Positions 6,399-13,094 of a stretch of DNA of 20,028 nt are shown here, piece by piece. Under the pieces are notes generated by a model, which searched no databases, had not been told where the DNA came from, and saw nothing but the letters and a program-made list of their open reading frames with translations. Both the position numbers and the translations under genes were made by a program. Origin of the DNA: a virus. How positions within the stretch are numbered: the first letter of the stretch is position 1; every line of letters begins with the position of its first letter. The stretch spans positions 1 through 20,028 of the IMG/VR virus record IMGVR_UViG_3300047564_005702. One strand, written 5' to 3'.

Positions 6399-7769
6399 TT
6401 AGTAACCTATGTGATTTTCTCCTAGACTATTATAATCATCATCAAATAGAGGTTCAATTTCACCAAAGGTTAATGTCATATCATATTGAGTCATTGCACC
6501 GTCCTCATATGTTGCATAGTTTCCTGCTGGAGTATAATTTACAACACAATTTTGTAGGGCACATGTTTTTATTTTATTAATAAATGTATGCTCAGAACTT
6601 TTATAATAATATTGAATATCAAAAATATTTGGACTTTTTAGAAAAAGTTCTGATTCTGATCTTTTAACGGACATTCCCTGCTTAAAAAATCTTATAATTT
6701 TTCTAATTTCTTCTGCTTCTTCTTTAAAACGAGCAGACATTGAAAAAGTAAAAGTAAATGAACGAAGTGCTGGACCTTCAAATAATAATTCTAAATTGTT
6801 ATTTAAAATTGCACCAGTTGTTCTTGTAAAAAATGATTGGTTTGCTCCTGCTGCTTGTCCGGCAAAGTGTTTTGCTAATGCTGTTGTAATATCTTCTTTA
6901 TTTTCGCCAATTGATTTACTAGCATTTGTTGCAGCCCCCGATATTCCTTTGCCTCCGTTTTGTATTCCTGCTAGTGCTATAGCTGCCATATTTGCATCTA
7001 TAGCATTTAAAGAATCTTCACCCCAAGCAACTGCATTTGAATCTGAAATAGATGGTTGAATTGGAAGCATAACTGTTCCCATAGAGATGCCTTTGTTTTG
7101 TCCAGAAGATGTTCCAAAATCAGGTCCTGATTCAAATTTTTTTGGTTGATATCTATACATTGTAAATTTAATACAATCTTGTTCAGTCATGAACTTTGCA
7201 TTTTTTGGATATCTTAAATTCCCATAGCTTTGTCTTACTCCACCTTTTTTGTCACTTATTTGTTGATTTAAAAGATCTTGATCAAAGGGTTTTCCTTCAT
7301 TTTCTGGTTTACTTTGTTGATCTCCAGATCCTTCTGTTGAAGTTGCAGCATTTGATTTGACTACTTTTTGCGTTTGCTGCTGTGTCAAACCACCTTTAGA
7401 TTGAAGTGTTTTTGTTGTTTGTGCCGCAACGTTTTTATTTAAATTTCCCGTAGGACTTAGAAGAGAATTTGCAGCATCAGCACCTAATACTTGATTTCCA
7501 TTCGCATCTTCTAATAAATTCCATTTTTTCCCATCTGTAGATCTTGCTGCAGGTTTCCAACTGCCTTGCCCTGTCCCAAAAGAAAAACCTGAAGATGTAT
7601 CTGGAATCCAAACATATAAAGTAGTAGTTCCTCCAGTAACTTCTGTCCCTGATCCTTGTGTCACTGCAGTTGATGTTCTCAAGAATAAATTTGTATTATT
7701 TGAACCAACTGCAGTTCCGAATTCATCGCTGCATATTTGCCCTTGCGGACATTGAAAATTTCCTGACAT
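6399..7769 (-). CDS. 48: Baseplate tail-tube cap gp48
   Basis: Homologue of T4 gp48, which caps the hub and, with gp54, starts tube polymerisation. At 456 residues it exceeds T4 gp48 (364). The conserved part is the C-terminal ~260 residues: DCIKFTMYRYQPKKF, MLPIQPSISDSNAVAWGEDSLN, RSFTFTFSMSARFKEEAEEI, and NYTPAGNYATYEDGAMTQYDMTLTFGE, a tube-like fold. The first ~190 residues are an extra low-complexity Gly/Ser/Thr/Gln region with two cysteines (C7, C13). A strong ribosome site (GGAGGAGAGG) precedes the ATG and a late-type box lies about 80 bases upstream. It is followed after one base by gp53. Confidence 0.85.
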   Translation of the reverse strand: MSGNFQCPQGQICSDEFGTAVGSNNTNLFLRTSTAVTQGSGTEVTGGTTTLYVWIPDTSSGFSFGTGQGSWKPAARSTDGKKWNLLEDANGNQVLGADAANSLLSPTGNLNKNVAAQTTKTLQSKGGLTQQQTQKVVKSNAATSTEGSGDQQSKPENEGKPFDQDLLNQQISDKKGGVRQSYGNLRYPKNAKFMTEQDCIKFTMYRYQPKKFESGPDFGTSSGQNKGISMGTVMLPIQPSISDSNAVAWGEDSLNAIDANMAAIALAGIQNGGKGISGAATNASKSIGENKEDITTALAKHFAGQAAGANQSFFTRTTGAILNNNLELLFEGPALRSFTFTFSMSARFKEEAEEIRKIIRFFKQGMSVKRSESELFLKSPNIFDIQYYYKSSEHTFINKIKTCALQNCVVNYTPAGNYATYEDGAMTQYDMTLTFGEIEPLFDDDYNSLGENHIGY

Positions 7770-7772
7770 TAA

Positions 7773-7782
7773 CCTCTCCTCC
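7773..7782 (-). promoter_or_regulatory. Strong Shine-Dalgarno for gene 48
   Basis: On the minus strand these bases read GGAGGAGAGG, three bases before the ATG (its GGAGG part lies eight bases before it). It is the strongest ribosome site in the window, where most genes have weak ones, and fits high-level late expression. Confidence 0.75.
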
Positions 7783-7847
7783 AGTCTTTAGAAAGATTAA
7801 AAAACTCAATTTTTTTTAGAGTGTGAGGCATTGATATGGTAAGGTTT

Positions 7848-7858
7848 TATTTATTTAG
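7848..7858 (-). promoter_or_regulatory. Late-type promoter for gp48-gp53 (leftward)
   Basis: Read on the minus strand this is CTAAATAAATA, holding both the CTAAATA and ATAAATA forms of the T4-like late promoter box. It lies between gp4 and gp48, 80-90 bases before the gp48 start, in a 107-base gap with no other gene. Confidence 0.5.
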
Positions 7859-7876
7859 ACGCAATATAAAAAAACT

Positions 7877-8326
7877 TTATCTGGATTTGATATTTAACTC
7901 ATCTTCAGTAATAATTTTAAATTCCAGCATTCTATCTGCACACCATTCTTCTGCAGCTTTCCACTTTGCTTTATTTACTGCATAGGTTCTGCACTCTTGC
8001 AAATAAGATTTGGTGACTCTTGATTTTTGCTTTGGTGGGACTGTCTGTTTTTTGGGTTTTACTTCAATAACATAAGTTTTGATTTTTCCAGATTTTTCTT
8101 TTACTTTAATTAAGTAATCTGGAAAATATCTATGAATACGATTATCAACTGGAGATATGTAAGAGATAGAAAATTCTTCAGAAGCCCAAGAAATTATATT
8201 TGGATTTTGATCGCAATAATAGCAGAATTTTCGTTCCCAACTACTTCTACATATAATATTTTTTGCATCACCCTGATATTTTTCTGGATTCAGTGGTTTG
8301 TATATGCTTTTAATACTTTCTGCCAT
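7877..8326 (-). CDS. 4: Head completion protein gp4 (TnsA/PDEXK-like fold)
   Basis: A 149-residue protein; T4 gp4 (also called gp50/gp65) has 150. T4 gp4 finishes filled heads before the neck attaches. The sequence shows a PD-(D/E)XK-type core as in TnsA: E31 (SSWERKF), D70 (RYFPDYLI), and E88 with K90 (YVIEVK). Whether it cuts DNA in the virion pathway, for example trimming packaged ends, is inferred from the fold. The start is MAESIKSIYKP at 8326; a 43-residue upstream extension in the same frame runs through the late promoter and the opposite gene and is rejected. TATAAATA lies about 29 bases upstream. Confidence 0.85.
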   Translation of the reverse strand: MAESIKSIYKPLNPEKYQGDAKNIICRSSWERKFCYYCDQNPNIISWASEEFSISYISPVDNRIHRYFPDYLIKVKEKSGKIKTYVIEVKPKKQTVPPKQKSRVTKSYLQECRTYAVNKAKWKAAEEWCADRMLEFKIITEDELNIKSR

Positions 8327-8354
8327 TTCAGCATATATAGTATACCCGTAAAAG

Positions 8355-8362
8355 TATTTATA
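8355..8362 (-). promoter_or_regulatory. T4-late promoter TATAAATA for gp4 (leftward)
   Basis: On the minus strand the bases read TATAAATA, the exact T4 late consensus. It lies in the 37-base divergent gap and would give gp4 a leader of roughly 20-25 bases. No comparable box is visible for the rightward gp54 gene. Confidence 0.7.
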
Positions 8363-8363
8363 G

Positions 8364-9386
8364 ATGGCAGTCAACGCTTTTGCAAATGGTTTAGATTTGG
8401 GAATTAATACGCCAACAATAAATCTCACAAATACAAACCTTTCAACAAACGCCACTAATAATACTTCAGTATCTTTTAATCAAGATACAAATGTTGCTCC
8501 AGGAGTTCCAAATCCTTCTCAGGCACAAAATCAAAGTCAAACTGTAACTACTGGTCGCAATGTCCCACAACCAAAAAAAGTTTCTGCTGATACTATAAAG
8601 GCAAGAATACTTCAACCTGCTTTAACGTCACATTTTGAATGTTATTTTGGACCTCCTCCAGAACGATGTTCAAATTTTATTAAACAGGGTGTTACTGATA
8701 ATGATATAACAAGTTTTTTAATATTATCTTGTTCTGAAGCATCTCTTCCTGGATCTAGTTTAACTACACATGAATTGAACAACGATATTACTGGAGTAAC
8801 TCAAAGACATGCATATCGTCGTTTATATGATGATATGGCTGATTTTACATTTTATGTTAATAATTCTTATACTCCTATTAGATACTTTGAAACTTGGATA
8901 AGATTTATTGCTGGAGAACAGGAAGCAAAAGAAATTTCTACGGATTTATATTATCCATATAGGGTTAAATATCCGGAAGAGTATAAGACCAGTGTTTATA
9001 TTACCAAATTTGAAAGAGACACTCAGGCAAAAGGTGCTAGAAGTCCTCAAAAAATTGTTTACACATTTCATAATGCATTTCCAGTTCAAATTCAATCAAT
9101 GCCACTTTCTTATGAGTCTTCTCAATTACTAAAGTGTACCGTGTCATTTTCTTATGATAGATATACATTAAGTAATACAGCCGTTTCTTCAATTTACACT
9201 AAAAACGAAGAACCAACTCAAACGCCTGCTGCTGGTGTTCCAAACCAAACTTATTCTACTTCTGGAATTCCAGAATTTCCTCCCATTGCCGCCGGCAATT
9301 TTAATGGAAATCCCATATTTGCAGATCCACCATTTGGTGTTGACAATATAAATCTAGGAAGTGGAGGAATTATTCCACCATTCTAA
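8364..9386 (+). CDS. 54: Baseplate tail-tube initiator gp54
   Basis: Homologue of T4 gp54 (320 aa; here 340), which sits on gp48 and starts assembly of tube protein gp19. The tube-like core spans about residues 70-275: RILQPALTSHFECYFGPP, LILSCSEASLPG, RHAYRRLYDDMADFTFYV, RYFETWIRFIAG, YYPYRVKYPEEY, YTFHNAFPVQIQSMPLSYE and LLKCTVSFSYDRY. The phrase 'NAFPVQIQSMPLSY' is typical of tube proteins. The first ~65 residues are an Asn/Thr/Gln-rich disordered leader and the last ~60 a Pro/Gly-rich tail. It starts at ATG 8364, divergent from gp4 with 37 bases between. No Shine-Dalgarno is obvious. Confidence 0.75.
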   Translation: MAVNAFANGLDLGINTPTINLTNTNLSTNATNNTSVSFNQDTNVAPGVPNPSQAQNQSQTVTTGRNVPQPKKVSADTIKARILQPALTSHFECYFGPPPERCSNFIKQGVTDNDITSFLILSCSEASLPGSSLTTHELNNDITGVTQRHAYRRLYDDMADFTFYVNNSYTPIRYFETWIRFIAGEQEAKEISTDLYYPYRVKYPEEYKTSVYITKFERDTQAKGARSPQKIVYTFHNAFPVQIQSMPLSYESSQLLKCTVSFSYDRYTLSNTAVSSIYTKNEEPTQTPAAGVPNQTYSTSGIPEFPPIAAGNFNGNPIFADPPFGVDNINLGSGGIIPPF

Positions 9387-9409
9387 AAAGTTTAAATTTT
9401 TTTATTCAC

Positions 9410-9417
9410 TATAAATA
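9410..9417 (+). promoter_or_regulatory. T4-late promoter TATAAATA for the hub/tape-measure operon
   Basis: TATAAATA (9410-9417) is the exact late consensus, in the 58-base gap between gp54 and gp26, 28 bases before the gp26 ATG. A T-run (9397-9403) just upstream could belong to a weak gp54 terminator, but no convincing stem precedes it. Confidence 0.7.
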
Positions 9418-9444
9418 ATCAAACCCGAATTGTTTTATCAAATT

Positions 9445-10164
9445 ATGCCTTTACCAAGAATTGCAACTCCAACATATGAATTGGAATTACCTTCAACTGG
9501 ACAAACTATAAAGTATAGACCATTCTTAGTTAAAGAAGAAAAACTTTTAGTTATTGCATTAGAATCTGAAGATACTAAACAGATTACTAATACAATTAAA
9601 ACCGTTATTAAAAATTGCATCGAAACAAAAAATATTAAAGTTGAAGCACTTCCTACATTTGATATTGAATATCTTTTCCTTAATATTAGAGGGAAATCTG
9701 TAGGTGAAGAAATTGAAGTTAATGTAATTTGTCCTGATGATGGGGAATCTTTTGCTCCGGTTAAAATAAATGTTGATGATATTAAAGTTCAAAAAAATGA
9801 TGAGCATTCAAATAGGATCAAATTGGATTCAACTTTAATGATGGAAATGAAATATCCATCATTAGATCAATTCATTAAAAGTAATTTTGATCTGTCCAGC
9901 AATAATGCTATGGAACAATCATTTGAATTAATTGCTTCTTGTGTGGATAAAATTTATAATGAAGATGAAGTTTGGGCATCTGCTGATGTAACAAAGAAAG
10001 AACTTATGGAGTTTTTGGATCAAATGAATTCATCTCAGTTTAAACAAATTGAGAAGTTTTTTGAAACTATGCCAAAACTTTCTCATACAGTTAAAGTAAC
10101 AAACCCCAATACTCAAGTTGAAAGTGAAGTAGTGCTGGAAGGTCTATCAAGTTTTTTCGCATAG
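9445..10164 (+). CDS. 26: Baseplate hub assembly protein gp26 (T4_baseplate family)
   Basis: A 239-residue member of the T4_baseplate family (T4 gp26, 208 aa). It begins MPLPRIATPTYELELPSTGQ, followed by IKYRPFLVKEEKLLVIALES, the family hallmark, then FDIEYLFLNIRGKSVGEEI and a CPDDGE loop. In T4, gp26 acts in building the central hub. The ATG at 9445 is preferred over TTG 9430 because family members start at MPLP. The gene ends ...LSSFFA: the codons for FF form a T TTT TTC slippery heptamer (10152-10158), with the next ORF in the -1 frame. Its place just before the tape-measure gene matches the tail chaperones of other tailed phages. Confidence 0.8.
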   Translation: MPLPRIATPTYELELPSTGQTIKYRPFLVKEEKLLVIALESEDTKQITNTIKTVIKNCIETKNIKVEALPTFDIEYLFLNIRGKSVGEEIEVNVICPDDGESFAPVKINVDDIKVQKNDEHSNRIKLDSTLMMEMKYPSLDQFIKSNFDLSSNNAMEQSFELIASCVDKIYNEDEVWASADVTKKELMEFLDQMNSSQFKQIEKFFETMPKLSHTVKVTNPNTQVESEVVLEGLSSFFA

Positions 10165-10182
10165 GATTGGTCCATATGGACC
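10137..10182 (+). other. Candidate -1 programmed ribosomal frameshift signal (gp26 to gp51)
   Basis: Three elements in the correct order are present. First, an SD-like GGAAGG at 10137-10142. Second, nine bases on, the heptamer T TTT TTC (10152-10158) in phase with gp26 codons AGT TTT TTC. Third, ten bases on, a hairpin GGTCC-ATAT-GGACC (10169-10182). The -1 frame after the slip (CGC ATA GGA TTG...) is open and runs into the next ORF, giving a fusion of about 302 residues. The layout is as in dnaX and lambda G/T. Function is inferred. Confidence 0.5.
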
Positions 10183-10352
10183 TAGAAAATTATTTTAAAT
10201 TAAATTTTTCGTTGATGCAATATCATAAATATTCATTGACGGAAATTGAAAATATGATTCCTTGGGAAAGAGACGTTTATGTTGAACTTCTCAGGCAACA
10301 TATAGAAGAAGAAGAGTACAAACAACAAGCGCAACAAAGTAATGGCTGGTAA
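10176..10352 (+). CDS. 51: Short gp51-like hub assembly protein
   Basis: A 58-residue protein starting MDLENYFKLNFSLMQYHKY and ending in an acidic then Gln-rich tail. The motif IENMIPWERDVYVELL is what cyanophage annotations call gp51, the hub assembly catalyst, though it is far shorter than T4 gp51 (249 aa), so the name is by convention rather than clear homology. Short PWExxxY-type ORFs are also typical of tail-assembly chaperone C-terminal parts. ATG 10176 has AGGA nine bases upstream but lies within the hairpin 10169-10182; TTG 10167 is a less likely start. It may be made alone or as a -1 frameshift fusion with gp26. Its stop overlaps the next gene's start by 11 bases. Confidence 0.65.
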   Translation: MDLENYFKLNFSLMQYHKYSLTEIENMIPWERDVYVELLRQHIEEEEYKQQAQQSNGW

Positions 10353-13092
10353 TCCACAAAATTTACCTACAGAAAATATAGATGGTGTAATTTTAAGATT
10401 ACTGGCCTTAGAGCCTAATGAAGTTGATGAATTAGATTATGAATCATATCGCCAATATTTAAAAGAACTTTTAGTTGAAATCGCTGCAGAAAGAAGAAAA
10501 ATTGGTAGTGATGAATTTAAAAATATAAGGGATGAATTTAAAAGAGTAAAGGGAAAAAAAGGTAGATTTAGAATAGTATCTAAAAAAACAAAGATAACTT
10601 CTAATAGTTTTGGGATTGGTAGAGTTAAAAATAACGTTGTTGAAAAGCAGAAAAAATTAATTCTTGCTCCCGTTGGTGGAGTTAAAAAGCAAAGTAAAGG
10701 GAATCAGGGAAAGGAAGAAAATGTAGAGAAAGTTTCTAAACCTAAAACTGATCCAATAATAATAGCATTACAAAGAATCATAAAAAATCTTGATTCTATT
10801 ATAAAAACTTTAAGTAATATCAATAAGGAAAATAGTAAAAGATATAATATAGAAAGAAAATCTGCAGAAACTAAAAAACGTAAATCTAAGGAAAATGAAT
10901 TAGAATCTTCTAAGTTTGGAGATGGAATAAAGAAAGCTATATCAACAATTGTTAAACCTTTCCAATCTATTTGGGATAAGATTATTAATTTTATTGGTAA
11001 TATTATCTTAGGTAGAATACTTATCAATATCATTAATTGGATAGGGGATGAAAAAAATCAGGGTAAAATTCAAAGTATAATTAGATTTTTTTCAGATCAT
11101 TGGCCTCTTCTTTTAGCATTATACTTAAGATTTGGAACTGGAATAGGAAAATTCATTGGAAAACTTAGTGGAGTTTTAATTAAAGGTGCTATTAAATTAG
11201 CTGGACTTGCTGCTAAATTGGCAGCAAAAGTTGGGTTAAAAGGTGCTGGAAAATTTGCTTCATTTTTAGGTGGTCCTAAAGGTAAATTATTAGGTGCTGG
11301 ACTAACTGTAGCTGCTAATGTTGCTGGAGTAATGGCAACATCTGGATTTATAAAAGATTTTGCTGGAGGTGGAGAAGATAAAACTAACCAAGAAGATTTA
11401 AAAGGACCTAATCCTTCTGAAGCAGTTCAAAAATATGCTGGTGGTGGTTTGAGTGGTGGATTTAAAAATTTCTTTGGTAATGCATTTAGTGGAATGGTGA
11501 GGGGTCCAGGAGGATCAAAAGGAGATAAAATTCCAGCAATGCTTAGTAATGGTGAATTTGTAATGTCTGCTGGAGCAGTTCAAAAGTATGGTGTAGATAC
11601 TTTAGAGTCAATGAATGCTGCTGGTGGTGGAACTAATATTCCTCAGATTGCTAATGGAATTGTTCGTGCTGCTGGTGGTGGATATGTTGGAGATGTTAGA
11701 GCAGCACAAGATGCTTGGATAAACTACATGAATGCAAATCCTGAAAAGTTTAATAAAACTGGTGTCTATGGAACTGCCGAAAGTACAAGTAATGCAACTA
11801 AAGATTTTCTAAAAACTTTTATGAAAACTGGACAACCTCCAGAATGGGCAAAAGTAACACAAAAAACTACAAAAGTTAATGCGCCACCAAACCAAGAATC
11901 TTATTCACAAAAACCACCAAAATCTCCTGGACAAAATACTCAATATAGTCAAACTCAATCATCAAGATCAACGCGACCAAACACTTCATCATCATCAATA
12001 AGTAGACAAACATCGGCACTTTCAACTAATGTAAGACCTCCGGTTCAAAGAATTAATACAAATATGAATGTACCTGGAGGTCGCATTCGCGGAGGTTCTC
12101 TTTCTGCTATACTGGCAGCATTTGAAATGAAACAGCGAAAGGATGAGGGTCAAACAAATCTTCAGGCAGGATTGGGTGCTGGAGGATCTGCTATTGGTGG
12201 ACAACTTGGTTGGATGGCTGGAGTAAAGACAGGTGCAATTGCTGGTGCGGCACTTGGAAGCGTTGTTCCTGGTCTTGGAACTGGTGTTGGTGCAGCGGTT
12301 GGTGCTGTTGTTGGTGGACTTGCTGGTGGATTTGGTGGAGCATCTTTGGGTGGAAAACTTGCAGATGATCTTTCTGGTGTCAATTCTGCTAAAGAAAGAG
12401 CAAGTCGTGGCGTTGGAGGGAAAGTGGTTGGTGGATGGGGATTAAAAGGGCAATCTTTTAAAGATGCTCCGAAAACTTCAATTATAACTGATGATAAGGG
12501 AAGACCTTCTGTTGGATTTAAGGCACTGAAAAATGGACAACTTACTTATGTAAGAAGATCTGCGCCTGGAACTGGAACAAGAAACCCACTTGAAATGCTT
12601 GGTAGGTTTATTAATCCAAATGCATATAAGGACAATGATGCAAAAATTGGAAGGCGACATCATAAAGAAGCAATGGTAAATGCCTTGGAAAGTATGCAAT
12701 CTCAAGGTATGGCTCCAGATGCTCAAGCAAGAATGATGAAGCAAATGGGTGGAAATCTAAAAGATGTTCAAAATGATTTAAGGTATAGAAACAAAACTAA
12801 AAAGCAACAATCAGATGAGCAGAAAAGACTTATGACTGGAGGTGATAAGGGTGCTGTAATGAGAAGAAATAATGCTGCCAGAATAGCAAGAAGTCAATCT
12901 TCAGCAAAACCTCCAGTAAAACCACTGCCAAGATCTAAACCAAAACCTTATGTTCCTGCTGGAGGTGGTATGAACGGAAGAAGAGGAAGTGGGTCAAATC
13001 CATCTGTACGCGGATCAAAAACAAGATCTCAAAATCCATCTCCAGGATCTTCATCAACTAGACTCGCAAGAAGCACATTAGGAATTAAATAA
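10342..13092 (+). CDS. Tape-measure-like virion protein (gp29-like position)
   Basis: A 916-residue structural protein. In order: an N-terminal helical region (20-70); a lysine-rich stretch (70-195) containing a short helix; hydrophobic segments (215-335: FIGNIILGRILINIINWI, WPLLLALYLRFG, KLLGAGLTVAANVAGVMA); several AGGG turns; a tape-measure motif near 386-412 (GGSKGDKIPAMLSNGEFVM), common in phage tape measures; a Ser/Thr/Gln-rich disordered linker (515-580); a glycine-zipper membrane-like segment (610-672); and a basic C-terminus. Position after gp26/gp51 fits T4 gp29 (590 aa), which sets tail length and crosses the membrane at ejection. The ATG overlaps the upstream stop and has no Shine-Dalgarno, so translation is probably coupled. 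Confidence 0.7.
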   Translation: MAGNPQNLPTENIDGVILRLLALEPNEVDELDYESYRQYLKELLVEIAAERRKIGSDEFKNIRDEFKRVKGKKGRFRIVSKKTKITSNSFGIGRVKNNVVEKQKKLILAPVGGVKKQSKGNQGKEENVEKVSKPKTDPIIIALQRIIKNLDSIIKTLSNINKENSKRYNIERKSAETKKRKSKENELESSKFGDGIKKAISTIVKPFQSIWDKIINFIGNIILGRILINIINWIGDEKNQGKIQSIIRFFSDHWPLLLALYLRFGTGIGKFIGKLSGVLIKGAIKLAGLAAKLAAKVGLKGAGKFASFLGGPKGKLLGAGLTVAANVAGVMATSGFIKDFAGGGEDKTNQEDLKGPNPSEAVQKYAGGGLSGGFKNFFGNAFSGMVRGPGGSKGDKIPAMLSNGEFVMSAGAVQKYGVDTLESMNAAGGGTNIPQIANGIVRAAGGGYVGDVRAAQDAWINYMNANPEKFNKTGVYGTAESTSNATKDFLKTFMKTGQPPEWAKVTQKTTKVNAPPNQESYSQKPPKSPGQNTQYSQTQSSRSTRPNTSSSSISRQTSALSTNVRPPVQRINTNMNVPGGRIRGGSLSAILAAFEMKQRKDEGQTNLQAGLGAGGSAIGGQLGWMAGVKTGAIAGAALGSVVPGLGTGVGAAVGAVVGGLAGGFGGASLGGKLADDLSGVNSAKERASRGVGGKVVGGWGLKGQSFKDAPKTSIITDDKGRPSVGFKALKNGQLTYVRRSAPGTGTRNPLEMLGRFINPNAYKDNDAKIGRRHHKEAMVNALESMQSQGMAPDAQARMMKQMGGNLKDVQNDLRYRNKTKKQQSDEQKRLMTGGDKGAVMRRNNAARIARSQSSAKPPVKPLPRSKPKPYVPAGGGMNGRRGSGSNPSVRGSKTRSQNPSPGSSSTRLARSTLGIK

Positions 13093-13094
13093 TA

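Noticed and set aside
8327-8455. Upstream extension of gp4 on the minus strand
   Set aside because: It would run through the TATAAATA late promoter and the start of gp54, and gp4 at 149 residues already matches the T4 length.
9360-9403. Terminator after gp54
   Set aside because: A GTGGA/TCCAC stem (9360-9378) and a T-run (9397-9403) exist but are about 20 bases apart, so they do not form a standard intrinsic terminator.
12162-12383. Minus-strand open frame opposite the glycine zipper of the first tape-measure-like gene
   Set aside because: Compositional shadow of GGN codons; no start site context and fully antisense to a strong gene.
13083-13094. TTAAATAATA as a late promoter for the tail-lysozyme gene
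   Set aside because: It differs from the TATAAATA/ATAAATA forms and is only a few bases before the start codon, leaving no room for a leader.
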